Source: Rhodospirillales bacterium 69-11 (GTDB lineage: Bacteria > Pseudomonadota > Alphaproteobacteria > Acetobacterales > Acetobacteraceae). From it: 64,000 nt of DNA. Of this stretch, positions 50,654 through 59,164 are shown piece by piece. The stretch is taken from NCBI GenBank assembly GCA_001898425.1, contig MKTV01000032.1:96277-160276 (forward strand), written 5' to 3'. The position numbers and the translations under genes were made by a program. Numbering within the stretch: position 1 is the stretch's first letter; each line of letters starts with the position of its first letter. The notes beneath the pieces were generated by a model. That model saw only the letters and a list, made by a program, of their open reading frames with translations. It had not been told where the DNA came from and searched no databases.

Positions 50654-51931
50654 TTGTCCGTCACCACGTCCCTTCTGCAGATGGTCGATGACGTCGCCGG
50701 CCGATTTGGTCTGCTGAACCGTCCCCTCGATGCTGCTTCCCTGCTCACCGATGCACAGAAGCGCACCGGGCTCTCCGACTTCGGCACCGACCCGTTCCTG
50801 GACCCACTCCGCCGCTTCCTCGACGCCAGTACGCGCGAATCCGCCCTCACCGTCGTGGGCCGGCTCGCCACGCGATGGGACGTCTCCCGCTTCCTCTCCA
50901 ACCTGCTGGTCCTCCGCGGGGCGGAGACGCAGGACCCGGGCATCCTGCACGAACGCATCGAACGGCCGATCTTCATCACCGGCCTGCCCCGCAGCGGCAC
51001 CACGTTCCTGCACCGGCTGATGATGCACGACCCGGCCACCCAGGCGCCGCTCGTGTGGCAGACCATCTTCCCCTACCCGAACGGCAGCCCGTCCCGTCGG
51101 GTCGCGCAGGTGCAGCGCCAGCTCCGCAGCTTCGAGCGGCTCGCCCCCGAATTCCGCGCGCTGCACCCGCTGGATGCCGCCTCGCCGCAGGAATGCAGCG
51201 AGATCACCGCGCACGTGTTCCGCAGCCTGCGCTTCGACACCAACTACGACATCCCGTCCTACCGCGCCTGGCTGGACGAGGACGAGACGCGGCAATTGCC
51301 GGCTTTCCGCTTCCACAAGCGGTTCCTGCAGCATCTCCAGCACCAGCACGCGGCGCCGAATGGCCGCTGGGTGCTGAAATGCCCGGAGCACGTCTTCGCG
51401 CTCGACGTGATCCGCCAGGTCTACCCGGACGCGCGGATCATCTTCGTGCATCGCGATCCGGTGAAGGTGCTGCTGTCGGTCGCGAAGCTGACCGAGGTGC
51501 TGCGCCGCCCGTTCAGCCGTTCGGTCGATCCGGTCGCGATCGGCCGGCAGGAGAGTGCGCGCTGGCTGGATGGCACCCGGCGCATGATGGCCGCCGGCGA
51601 CGATATCGGCCTGCCGGAGCCGATCTGCCACGTCCATTACCTGGACCTCGTCTCCGATCCGCTCGCGACCGTCGAAGGCGTCTACCAGCATTTCGGCATG
51701 ACGCTGCCGGGATCGGCCGCGTCCGGCATCCAGCGCTACGTCGCCGAGAAGCCGAATGGCGGGTACGGCCCGCGCGACTACCATTTCGAGGATCACGGGC
51801 TCAGCGCCGAAGCGGAGACCGAGAAGTTCCGCCCCTACCTGCTGCAGTTCGGCATCACGCCGGAGGCGCGGCCGGGACAGCGCCGTCGCAGCGATGCGCC
51901 GCGCCAGGCGGAGACCGTGGGCCGGTCTTAA
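50654..51931 (+). CDS. Sulfotransferase family protein
   Basis: A 425-residue protein. ITGLPRSGTTFLHRLMMHDP (about residues 111-130) is the 5'-phosphosulfate loop for PAPS, and RIIFVHRDPVKVLLSVAKL (about 260-278) the 3'-phosphate site. The substrate is unknown; members modify lipids, sugars or phenols. The TTG start at 50654 is preceded by TAGGAG; the next in-frame ATG is at 50681. The gap before it (50,400-50,653) holds no gene I can see. Confidence 0.85.
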   Translation: MSVTTSLLQMVDDVAGRFGLLNRPLDAASLLTDAQKRTGLSDFGTDPFLDPLRRFLDASTRESALTVVGRLATRWDVSRFLSNLLVLRGAETQDPGILHERIERPIFITGLPRSGTTFLHRLMMHDPATQAPLVWQTIFPYPNGSPSRRVAQVQRQLRSFERLAPEFRALHPLDAASPQECSEITAHVFRSLRFDTNYDIPSYRAWLDEDETRQLPAFRFHKRFLQHLQHQHAAPNGRWVLKCPEHVFALDVIRQVYPDARIIFVHRDPVKVLLSVAKLTEVLRRPFSRSVDPVAIGRQESARWLDGTRRMMAAGDDIGLPEPICHVHYLDLVSDPLATVEGVYQHFGMTLPGSAASGIQRYVAEKPNGGYGPRDYHFEDHGLSAEAETEKFRPYLLQFGITPEARPGQRRRSDAPRQAETVGRS

Positions 51932-51987
51932 CCTCTCGTTCAGTCCTCGCCGCCACAATGCGGGGACTGAATGCTGGGACCCCGGTC

Positions 51988-53097
51988 ATGCCACCCACGC
52001 TGTCGCGTGACGACGTCGATCGCCTTCTCGCCGCACCGCTGCCGCCCGCGCGGATCGAACTCGCCGGCAAGCTGGCGGAGGACCTGACGCAGGCGCAGCT
52101 CTCCGAGGCGGAGCTGAAGCTGGCACAGGACATCGTGCGCATCCTCGCCCGGGATGTGGAGGTGACGGTTCGCGCCGCCCTGGCGAGCAATTTGCAGACC
52201 TGTCCGCTGCTCCCCCGGGACGTCGCCCAGCGCCTTGCCCGCGACGTCGAGGCCGTCGCCCTGCCCATCCTGGCGCGATCGCTCGTGCTCACCGACGAGG
52301 ATCTGGTCGAGATCGTCGGCAGCGGGTCGAGCGCGAAGCAGAGCGCCGTCGCCGGCCGCCCCACCGTGTCGGAGGCGGTGGCGGAGGCGCTGATCACCAT
52401 CGCCGACGAGCGCGCGGTCGCCACCCTGATGCGCAACGACGGGGCCGCGATCAACGAACGCAGCCTGAACCGCGCCGTGGACCGGTTCGCCGCGAGCGAT
52501 GCGGTCATGAGCGGCATGGTCGAGCGCAGCACGCTGCCGGTGGCGGTGGCGGAGCGGCTCGCCACCATCGTGTCGGACGAGCTTCGCCAGCACCTGGTCG
52601 AGTTCCACGCGCTTCCGGCGCAAGTCGCGTCCGACATCGTCCTTCGCGCGCGCGAACGCGCGATCCTGCAACTCGGACGCGGCGTGACCGAACCGGATCT
52701 GCGCCGCCTGCTGCTGCAGATGCACCGCAACGGGCGCCTGACGCCCTCGCTGATCCTGCGGGCGATCTGCACCGGCGACATTGCCTTCTTCGAAGCGGCG
52801 CTGGCCGAACTAGCCGGCGTGCCGCCCGCCAACGCGCAGATGCTGATCCATGACGGTGGGCGGCAGGGCCTTCCCGCCCTCTATAGCCGCGCTGGCCTGC
52901 CGCCGGGACTGTTCCCGGTGTTCCGCGCCGCGGTCGACACCGTGCAGAGCACGACCTTCGACGGTGAACCGCGGGATCTGGAACGCTACCGCGCGCGGGT
53001 GATCGCCCGCGTGCTCAGCCAGCTCGAGACGCTCGATTCCGCGGACCTGGATTATCTGGTCGGCAAGCTGGACGACATGCTGCGGGTCGCCGCCTGA
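51988..53097 (+). CDS. DUF2336 domain protein
   Basis: A 369-residue helical-repeat protein of the DUF2336 type, common in alphaproteobacteria. Visible repeats are LAQDIVRILARDVEVTVRAA, RDVAQRLARDVEAVALPIL and VSEAVAEALITIADERAVAT, in the HEAT-like pattern. Function is unknown. Start at 51988 (MPPTLSRDDVDRLL) fits homologues better than the ATG at 51958. It follows the sulfotransferase gene after 56 bases. Confidence 0.85.
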   Translation: MPPTLSRDDVDRLLAAPLPPARIELAGKLAEDLTQAQLSEAELKLAQDIVRILARDVEVTVRAALASNLQTCPLLPRDVAQRLARDVEAVALPILARSLVLTDEDLVEIVGSGSSAKQSAVAGRPTVSEAVAEALITIADERAVATLMRNDGAAINERSLNRAVDRFAASDAVMSGMVERSTLPVAVAERLATIVSDELRQHLVEFHALPAQVASDIVLRARERAILQLGRGVTEPDLRRLLLQMHRNGRLTPSLILRAICTGDIAFFEAALAELAGVPPANAQMLIHDGGRQGLPALYSRAGLPPGLFPVFRAAVDTVQSTTFDGEPRDLERYRARVIARVLSQLETLDSADLDYLVGKLDDMLRVAA

Positions 53098-53135
53098 GCG
53101 AGCGGCCGAAGGCTTGGCACGCGGCGCGAGGGCCA

Positions 53136-53207
53136 CGTCGCGCGAAGGGCGTGGGACCAAGTTGCGCGCGCGCCCCGTCGCGCGGAGGGCGGGGGACTGG
53201 GTCGCGC
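53136..53207. repeat. Imperfect direct repeat between genes
   Basis: CGTCGCGCGAAGGGCGTGGG (53136) and CGTCGCGCGGAGGGCGGGGG (53176) begin two units of about 33 bases spaced by 40 bases; each continues with a GCGCG stretch. It fills the gap between the DUF2336 gene and the end of the HTH gene. Confidence 0.5.
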
Positions 53208-53223
53208 AACGCCCAGCGGTGCG

Positions 53224-53625
53224 CTACGGCCCCTTGCGCGCCGGGCGCCGCAGGCGCGGCTTGGGCCCAGCGCCCGTCGCGTCCAGCAGCGCGTGCAGCG
53301 CGGCGATCGTCTCGGGCGGCAGCCGGTGGATCGCCTGCGCCAGCCGGTTCGCAAGCGCCGTCTGCTCGGGTGTCAGCCCGGCCGTGTCCACCACCACGCG
53401 TGGATTGGACAGGCGTGCCAGGCGGTTCAGATCCTCCGCGTCGTCCCAGATCAGACCGAAGAACTCGTTGACCTGGTGCACCAGCCCGGCACTCGGCGTG
53501 CCGCGCTTGCCGTGTTCCAGCGCGGAAAGATAGGCGGACGAGACCTGAAGTTCGGCCGCAAGCTGCTTCAGGGTGATGCCGCGCGCCGCGCGAAGCGCCC
53601 GAAGCCGCGCGCCGAAGGGCGTCAT
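53224..53625 (-). CDS. Helix-turn-helix (XRE) transcriptional regulator
   Basis: A 133-residue protein with an N-terminal Cro/C1-type HTH: FGARLRALRAARGITLKQLA, then AELQVSSAYLSALEHGKRG (residues 4-43). The rest (44-133) is a helical region, NEFFGLIWDDAEDLNRLARL, and a basic C-terminus. No ligand domain is seen. It is a widespread alphaproteobacterial type of unknown target. It lies downstream of the OB-fold/thiolase pair on the same strand, 97 bases away. Confidence 0.85.
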   Translation of the reverse strand: MTPFGARLRALRAARGITLKQLAAELQVSSAYLSALEHGKRGTPSAGLVHQVNEFFGLIWDDAEDLNRLARLSNPRVVVDTAGLTPEQTALANRLAQAIHRLPPETIAALHALLDATGAGPKPRLRRPARKGP

Positions 53626-53722
53626 GCGGGCGGGCGGAAGGTCGGCAAGGCCGGACCGGGGCGGGCGCGAGGTCGGCAGGACCGGACCAGGGCACGGGCC
53701 CCGATCCGGTCCGCCAGGGTCG

Positions 53723-54115
53723 TCAGGCCGGCGTGAACACGGGCAGCGGCGGGCCGCCCTCGGTCGGCACCAGCTTCACCTTCACCTTCTGCCCGATCTT
53801 CAGCGAATCGAGGTTGTCGGTGAAGATGTTGGTCAGCATCGACGGACCTTCCGCGAGCTGCACATAGGCGATCGCGTACGGCGTCTCGGCGCGCTTCATG
53901 ACGCTCATCGAGTAGATCGTGCCGTCGCCCGACGCCTCTTCCCAGGCGCAGTCGCCGAAGCAGAACGGGCACAGGCTGCGCGGATACCAGTGCGCCTTCT
54001 TGCAGGCGGTGCAGCGGCGGATCAGGAACTTGCCCGCGGCGGTGCCGTCGAAGAACGGCTTGGTCTCGGGGTTGGTCTCGGGGGCCCCAATGAACGGGAT
54101 CTTGCGGTCAGCCAT
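53723..54115 (-). CDS. Zn-ribbon/OB-fold protein (DUF35 type), module 1
   Basis: A 130-residue protein. FFDGTAAGKFLIRRCTACKK near residue 22 and YPRSLCPFCFGD near 44 give a rubredoxin-like zinc knot (CxxC plus CxxC), followed by an OB fold with YAIAYVQLAEGP. DUF35 proteins are the partner subunits of thiolase-like enzymes. It begins 6 bases after the thiolase gene stops, so the pair forms a complex by analogy with thiolase/DUF35 systems. A second such protein is at 56,539. Confidence 0.9.
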   Translation of the reverse strand: MADRKIPFIGAPETNPETKPFFDGTAAGKFLIRRCTACKKAHWYPRSLCPFCFGDCAWEEASGDGTIYSMSVMKRAETPYAIAYVQLAEGPSMLTNIFTDNLDSLKIGQKVKVKLVPTEGGPPLPVFTPA

Positions 54116-54121
54116 CGGTGA

Positions 54122-55294
54122 TTACTCCCGCTCCAGGATGACGGTGCTGCCGCAGTGACGGGTGCCCAGCGAGCCGCCGGTCCCGTGCGCCATGGCGAGG
54201 TCGCAGTTCTTCACCTGCACGGCCGGGTTTGCTTCACCGCGCAACTGGCGCACCGCTTCGATGATCTTCGTGATGCCGCCGCGGTTGGCGGGGTGGTTGG
54301 AGCAGAGTCCGCCGCCATCGGTGTTGAACGGCAGCTTGCCAACGCCCGAGATCAGGTTGCCGTCCATGACGAACTTGCCGCCCTGGCCCTTCTCGCAGAA
54401 GCCCAGATCCTCGAGCTGCATCAGCACGGTGATCGTGAAGCTGTCGTAGATCGAGGCGTACTTGATGTCGGACGGCTTGATGCCCGCCATCTCCCAGGCC
54501 GGCGGGCCCGACCAGCGCGCCGCGGTGTAGGTCAGGTCGACCTCGCCGCCCATCTGGTGCTTCGGCGACTCGCCGACGCCGATCACCTTCACCTTCGGAC
54601 GCTTGAGGCTCTTGGCGACCTCGGGGCTGGTGACCACCAGCGCGCCGCCGCCATCGGAGATGACGCAGCAATCCAGCCGGTGCAGCGGCGAGGCGACCAT
54701 CGGCGAGTTCACCACGTCCTCGACCGTCACCACGTCGCGCAGCATGGCATGCGGGTTGTGCTGCGCGTGATGCGACGCCGCAACCTTGATCCACGCCAGC
54801 TGCTCGGACGTCGTGCCGTACTCATGCATGTGGCGCGCGGCGCACATCGCATACTGGTTCACGACGGTCGGGCCGTACGGATACTCGAACTGCATGTCCG
54901 GCGCCGAGGGATTGCCGGCGCGCGGCGCGGTGCCGGTCGCCATGCCCTCGCTGCGCGGGCGCCCCGCCAGGGTGATCAGCGCGACGGAGCAGCGGCCCGC
55001 GGCGATCGCCTCCAGCGCGTGGCCGACCGCGACCTGGTAGGACGACCCGCCGACATCGGTCGAGTCCACGTGCCGGCACTTCAGGTTCAGGTAGTCGACC
55101 ATCGACAGCGGGCCGAGCGCGCCGGGCGCGTCGCCGGCGCAGAAATACCCGTCCACGTCGTTCTTGGTGAGACCGGCATCCTCGAGCGCGCCCTTCGCGC
55201 ACTCCGCGTGGAGCAGGGCGACGGATTTGTCGGTCGCCTTACGCGTGGGATGTTCCCACGCCCCCATGATGTATGCCTTGCCCTTCAAACTCAT
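54122..55294 (-). CDS. Thiolase-like protein (SCP2/lipid-transfer type), module 1
   Basis: A 390-residue thiolase superfamily member. The fold is clear from HAECAKGALEDAGLTKNDVDG, DVGGSSYQVAVGHALEAIAAG, the central YDSFTITVLMQLEDLGF, GGGLCSNHPANRGG (His) and AMAHGTGGSLGTRHCGSTVIL. The nucleophile position has GGSSY, so Ser replaces the Cys found in GGCSF of the second copy. It may therefore condense or cleave acyl chains differently, or act as a scaffold. The operon starts here. Confidence 0.88.
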   Translation of the reverse strand: MSLKGKAYIMGAWEHPTRKATDKSVALLHAECAKGALEDAGLTKNDVDGYFCAGDAPGALGPLSMVDYLNLKCRHVDSTDVGGSSYQVAVGHALEAIAAGRCSVALITLAGRPRSEGMATGTAPRAGNPSAPDMQFEYPYGPTVVNQYAMCAARHMHEYGTTSEQLAWIKVAASHHAQHNPHAMLRDVVTVEDVVNSPMVASPLHRLDCCVISDGGGALVVTSPEVAKSLKRPKVKVIGVGESPKHQMGGEVDLTYTAARWSGPPAWEMAGIKPSDIKYASIYDSFTITVLMQLEDLGFCEKGQGGKFVMDGNLISGVGKLPFNTDGGGLCSNHPANRGGITKIIEAVRQLRGEANPAVQVKNCDLAMAHGTGGSLGTRHCGSTVILERE

Positions 55295-55353
55295 GCGTCG
55301 CTCCCCCCTCGTGCCCCTGTGGGGCCCTGATCGGTGCCGGTTTAAGCGGCGCG

Positions 55354-55369
55354 ATTATACTGATCAGTA
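55354..55369 (-). promoter_or_regulatory. Promoter with a palindrome upstream of thiolase module 1
   Basis: On the minus strand a perfect TATAAT (55359-55354) lies 60 bases before the thiolase ATG. The palindrome TACTGATCAGTA (55358-55369) overlaps its upstream edge. TATAAT is rare in this GC-rich DNA. No good -35 is present (TAGCCG at 16 bases), so an activator or a repressor at the palindrome is likely. Confidence 0.5.
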
Positions 55370-55486
55370 GAGCTTCGGCTACCCGCCCGCCGGCGGAAAT
55401 CGGGTCTCGATCGGGAATGGCGCCCCGAGATCCCGCTCGGGCGCCCCACTCAGGTGCCCCCCAGGCGTCCCACCAAGCGCCGAACC

Positions 55487-56224
55487 TCAGGCGAACTCGC
55501 CATCTTCCAGGTCGTCGGGTTCGGCATAATCGCGCAGGCGCGCGATGTCGTGCAGGACCACGCGGGCGCCATGCGTCTCCACGCCGAAGCTGCGCAGCGC
55601 GGCGAAGGCACGGGAGAGGTTCTCCTGCCGGCAGCCCAGCCGCGCGGCCAGCAGACGCTTGTCGAACGGCAGGCGCAAATTGGCAGTATTGCCCGCCGGC
55701 TCACGCGAGAGCGACAGCAGGTAGCACCCCAGCCGCTGGGCAGTGGTGCGGAGCTTGAGGTCGCAGACCTGGCGGACGAGGGCGCGGAAATCCTGCGCCT
55801 CCGCCCGCATGAGCGCCGCGGCGAGATCGGGCGCGCGCTGCACCAGCGCCAGCAGCGGCGCCGCCGGGAACACCGCGAGCCGCGACGGCGTCACCGCCTG
55901 CGCGTTCAGCAGGTAGGGCAGCTTCGCGAGGACGGTAGCGAGCACGAAATGGCCGCCCGGGCGGATGACCTCCACGACGGCGCTGACCCCGTTCGGGGCG
56001 GTGTTCGACAGGGCGACCTGTCCCTCCAGCAGCACGTGAAGCCGGTCGGCGAACTCGCCCTGGCGGCACAGGACTTCCTGCTCACGGACCAGGCGCATCT
56101 CGCCGATCCCGATCAGGTCCATCAGAACGACGCTGGGCAGGTCCCGGAAGATCGCTGCCTCCCGCAAAGCCGCCGCATCGAGGATCCGTGATGACGCGGA
56201 CGATACGGCGACCCCATCGTTCAT
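55487..56224 (-). CDS. Crp/Fnr family transcriptional regulator
   Basis: A 245-residue regulator. The N-terminal cyclic-nucleotide-binding-like domain (18-140) has LCRQGEFADRLHVLLEGQVA and is followed by a dimer helix and a Crp-type HTH (about 190-235: LAARLGCRQENLSRAFAALR). The recognition helix has E-N-L-S-R, matching the E-x-x-S-R of FNR that reads TTGAT-N4-ATCAA. No N-terminal Cys cluster for an FeS centre is seen, so a Dnr/NnrR-like (haem/NO) sensor is more likely than true Fnr. A perfect site lies 69 bases upstream of its start. Confidence 0.9.
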   Translation of the reverse strand: MNDGVAVSSASSRILDAAALREAAIFRDLPSVVLMDLIGIGEMRLVREQEVLCRQGEFADRLHVLLEGQVALSNTAPNGVSAVVEVIRPGGHFVLATVLAKLPYLLNAQAVTPSRLAVFPAAPLLALVQRAPDLAAALMRAEAQDFRALVRQVCDLKLRTTAQRLGCYLLSLSREPAGNTANLRLPFDKRLLAARLGCRQENLSRAFAALRSFGVETHGARVVLHDIARLRDYAEPDDLEDGEFA

Positions 56225-56292
56225 TCGACCAGTTCCGCCTTCCGAAGCTCGGGTTGCAAATGCGTCGCGCCCGATCCTGATAGCGTATCGGT

Positions 56293-56306
56293 TTGATGCC
56301 GATCAA
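56293..56306. promoter_or_regulatory. Fnr/Dnr-type palindrome TTGAT-GCCG-ATCAA
   Basis: TTGATGCCGATCAA is a perfect match to the Fnr/Dnr consensus. It sits in the 314-base gap 56,225-56,538 between the Crp/Fnr gene (-) and the second OB-fold/thiolase pair (+). It is 69 bases from the regulator start and 233 bases from the OB-fold gene, so autoregulation is more likely than control of the pair, though both are possible. The rest of the gap holds no visible gene. Confidence 0.6.
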
Positions 56307-56538
56307 TACCGCCGCCCCGTCAGGTAATGCTTTCACCGCCCTCCAGAGTGCACGCGTTCGTGTGCAGAGCAGGGGGACACGAGCCCGACCGAGCCGCGGT
56401 TGCCGCCTCGTTGGCCGTGACCTAACGTCCCCTCGGGACCCGCGCGCGCCGAACCGCTCGGCCGACGCGACGGCCGGCCCCGCTCCGGGGTGCGACCGCC
56501 GTGTCCGTGGCCCGTCATCTCGTCATGGAGGAAACATC

Positions 56539-56949
56539 ATGCCAGAGCCAGGTCGCGCGCTGCCGCAACCGACGCCCGAAACGCAGCATTTCTGGGAGGG
56601 CACGAAGGCCGGCGAGCTCCGCCTGCAGCGCTGCGACGACTGCGCGAAGGTCTACTTCCCGCCGCGGCCGTTCTGCCCGGCCTGCGCGTCCCGCAAGGTC
56701 AGCGTGTTCAAGGCGAGCGGCAAGGCGGTGCTCTACAGCTACGTCATCCACCATCGCCCGGTGCCGGGCTTCAAGCCGCCCTACGCGATCGCGGTCGTAC
56801 AGCTCGACGAAGGGCCGCGCATGATGACCAACATCGTCGAATGCGAGCAGACGCCCGAGGCGCTGCAGCTCGACATGCCGGTCGAGGTCGTGTTCGAGGC
56901 GCAGAACGACACGATCATCCTGCCCTTCTTCCGTCCGGCGAAAGGCTGA
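56539..56949 (+). CDS. Zn-ribbon/OB-fold protein (DUF35 type), module 2
   Basis: A 136-residue protein. FWEGTKAGELRLQRCDDCAK near residue 19 and PPRPFCPACASRK near 42 form the zinc knot; the OB fold has PPYAIAVVQLDEGPRMMTNI, very like the first copy (YAIAYVQLAEGPSMLTNI). GGAGGAAAC precedes the ATG. It lies 4 bases before the thiolase gene. In module 1 the order is reversed, thiolase first. Confidence 0.92.
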   Translation: MPEPGRALPQPTPETQHFWEGTKAGELRLQRCDDCAKVYFPPRPFCPACASRKVSVFKASGKAVLYSYVIHHRPVPGFKPPYAIAVVQLDEGPRMMTNIVECEQTPEALQLDMPVEVVFEAQNDTIILPFFRPAKG

Positions 56950-56953
56950 TCCG

Positions 56954-58096
56954 ATGCCCCACAACACCGTAGCCGTCGTCGGCGCCGCCGAGACCACCAA
57001 GCTGGGCGTCGTGCCCGACATGTCGCAGATCCAGCTCCACGCGGATGCGGCGCTCAACGCCATGGCCGATTGCGGCCTGGGCCCCAAGGACATCGACGGC
57101 ATCGCGACCGCGGTCGAGACGCCGGTGCAGCTCGCGCAATATCTGGGCATCACGCCCACCTGGGTGGACGGCACCTCGGTCGGCGGCTGCTCCTTCATGA
57201 TCCATGTCCGCCACGCCGCGGCGGCGATCGAGGCCGGCCTCGCCAAGACCATCCTGGTGACGCATGGCGAAAGCGGAAAGTCGCGGGTCGGCAACCCGCC
57301 GCGCTCGATCCATCCGCAGTCGCTGAACGGGCAGTTCGAGCAGCCCTTCGGTCCGATGGGCCCGCCCAGCCTCTTCACCATCCCCGTGCTGCGCTACATG
57401 AAGACCTATGGCGTGACCGAGGAGCAGATCGCGCAGGTCGCAGTGGTGCAGCGCGAATGGGCCGGGATGAACCCGCGCGCCACGTTCCGCAACCCGATCA
57501 CCACCGAGGACGTGCTCAACAGCCGGATGATCGCCTACCCGTTCCGGCTGCTGATGTGCTGCCTGGTGACCGATGGCGGCGGCGCGCTGATCCTGACCTC
57601 GGCCGACCGCGCCAAGGACTTCCCGCAAAAGCCGGTCTACATCCTGGGCACCGGCGAGAGCGTCGAGACGCCGATGGTGAGCCAGATGGAGGACTTCACC
57701 TCCTCCCGCGCGTTCCGCGTCGCCGGCCCGACCGCGTTCAAGGAGGCGGGGATCACCCACAAGGACGTCGACCACCTGATGATCTACGATGCCTTCGCGC
57801 ATCTGCCGATCTACGGGCTCGAGGATCTGGGCTTCGTCGGCCGCGGCGAGGGCGCGCCCTTTATCGCCGCGCGCAACACGGCGCCGGGCGGCAAGCTGCC
57901 GATGAACACCAATGGCGGCGGCCTGTCCTACATGCACTCCGGCATGTACGGCATGTACGCGCTGCAGGAGAGCGTGCGGCAGATGCGCGGCATCGCGCCG
58001 GCGCAGGTGCCGAACGCGAAGATCTCGGTCTGCCATGGCGTGGGCGGGATGTTCGCCGCGTCCGGCACGATCATCTTCACCAACGAGCAGCCCTGA
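56954..58096 (+). CDS. Thiolase-like protein (SCP2/lipid-transfer type), module 2
   Basis: A 380-residue thiolase superfamily member. TSVGGCSFMIHVRHAAAAIE near residue 75 keeps a Cys at the nucleophile position; then YDAFAHLPIYGLEDLGF, MNTNGGGLSYMHSGMYGMYA (His region) and SVCHGVGGMFAASGTIIF at the end. Acyl-CoA transfer or carbon-chain cleavage together with the DUF35 partner is likely. The natural substrate is not known. A strong stem-loop follows the stop. Confidence 0.9.
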   Translation: MPHNTVAVVGAAETTKLGVVPDMSQIQLHADAALNAMADCGLGPKDIDGIATAVETPVQLAQYLGITPTWVDGTSVGGCSFMIHVRHAAAAIEAGLAKTILVTHGESGKSRVGNPPRSIHPQSLNGQFEQPFGPMGPPSLFTIPVLRYMKTYGVTEEQIAQVAVVQREWAGMNPRATFRNPITTEDVLNSRMIAYPFRLLMCCLVTDGGGALILTSADRAKDFPQKPVYILGTGESVETPMVSQMEDFTSSRAFRVAGPTAFKEAGITHKDVDHLMIYDAFAHLPIYGLEDLGFVGRGEGAPFIAARNTAPGGKLPMNTNGGGLSYMHSGMYGMYALQESVRQMRGIAPAQVPNAKISVCHGVGGMFAASGTIIFTNEQP

Positions 58097-58101
58097 GACG
58101 C

Positions 58102-58135
58102 CGGGGCCGCGCGGAGCGATCTCCGTGCGGCCCCG
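58102..58135 (+). terminator. Strong stem-loop after thiolase module 2
   Basis: A 15-bp stem with one G-U pair (58102-58116 with 58121-58135) closes a CGAT loop, 5 bases past the thiolase stop. It separates this operon from the D-glutamate cyclase operon that starts at 58,204. Confidence 0.65.
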
Positions 58136-58203
58136 ATGCGTCCGGGGGCTGACCCTGCCGCGTCACGCTGGTATCGTGGCCGCCGCAATCAGCGGAGGGC
58201 AGC

Positions 58204-59004
58204 ATGGACGGAATGACCGGGCTTGCCGGGATGGCCGGGGCGGAGCAGCGCCGGCGGATCCGCAGCGGGGCCTATGCGGGCCCGACCGCCGGCCTCGCCC
58301 CCGGCAACGTGCAGGCCAATCTCGCGATCCTGCCCCGCGCCTATGCCAACGACTTCCTGCGGTTCGCGACCGCCAATCCCCGGCCCTGCCCCGTGCTGGC
58401 GGTCTCGGAGCCGGGTGACCCGCGGCTGCCGACCCTGGGCGCCGATCTCGACATCCGTACCGACGTGCCGCGCTACCGCGTCTGGCGTGACGGCGTGATG
58501 GTCGAGGAGCCGACCGATGTCAGCCACGTCTGGCAGGACGATCTGGTCACCTTCGCGATCGGCTGCTCCTTCTCCTTCGAGGAGGCGCTGATCGAGGACG
58601 GGATCGAGATCCGCCACATCAGTTGCAACAGCAACGTGCCGATGTACCGCACCAACATCGCCTGCGTGCCGGCGGGCGTGTTCCATGGGCCGATGGTCGT
58701 CTCGATGCGGCCGATGAAGCCGGCGGATGCAATCCGAGCGGTGCAGATCACCTCGCGCTTTCCGTCGGTGCATGGGGCGCCGGTGCATATCGGACTGCCC
58801 GAGATGATCGGCATCGGCGACCTGGGCAAGCCCGACTACGGCGAGCCGGTGCCGGTCGCGGCGGACGAGCTGCCCGTGTTCTGGGCCTGCGGCGTCACGC
58901 CCCAATCGGTGATCGCGGAGGCGAAGCCACCCTTCTGCATCACCCACGCGCCCGGCTGCATGCTGATCACCGACCTGCGCAACAGCCGCCTCGCCGCGCT
59001 GTAG
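58204..59004 (+). CDS. DUF1445 protein: D-glutamate cyclase-type N-terminal half (putative hydro-lyase, YcsI-like)
   Basis: A 266-residue DUF1445/YcsI protein. Typical blocks are [20 protein letters not shown] near residue 34, [14 protein letters not shown] near 118, [20 protein letters not shown] near 149 and [13 protein letters not shown] near the end. DUF1445 is the N-terminal domain of vertebrate D-glutamate cyclase (DGLUCY), which turns D-glutamate into 5-oxo-D-proline; in Bacillus, ycsI lies in the 5-oxoprolinase operon. The next gene encodes DUF4392, the other half of DGLUCY. GGAGGGCAGC precedes the ATG. Confidence 0.9.
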   Translation: MDGMTGLAGMAGAEQRRRIRSGAYAGPTAGLAPGNVQANLAILPRAYANDFLRFATANPRPCPVLAVSEPGDPRLPTLGADLDIRTDVPRYRVWRDGVMVEEPTDVSHVWQDDLVTFAIGCSFSFEEALIEDGIEIRHISCNSNVPMYRTNIACVPAGVFHGPMVVSMRPMKPADAIRAVQITSRFPSVHGAPVHIGLPEMIGIGDLGKPDYGEPVPVAADELPVFWACGVTPQSVIAEAKPPFCITHAPGCMLITDLRNSRLAAL

Positions 59005-59164
59005 CGGTCACCCGGCCAGGGCCGCCGGCGCACGCGGCTCCTGCCCGTACGTGCGTGCGACTGAAGGCGACCACCTCCCGCGCGCGCACCGCCGCGAGTG
59101 ATCGGTGCCGCCGCCGGGCAGCGGGCTTGCCGCGGAGGCGCAGGGCTTGCATCGTCCCGCCCGC

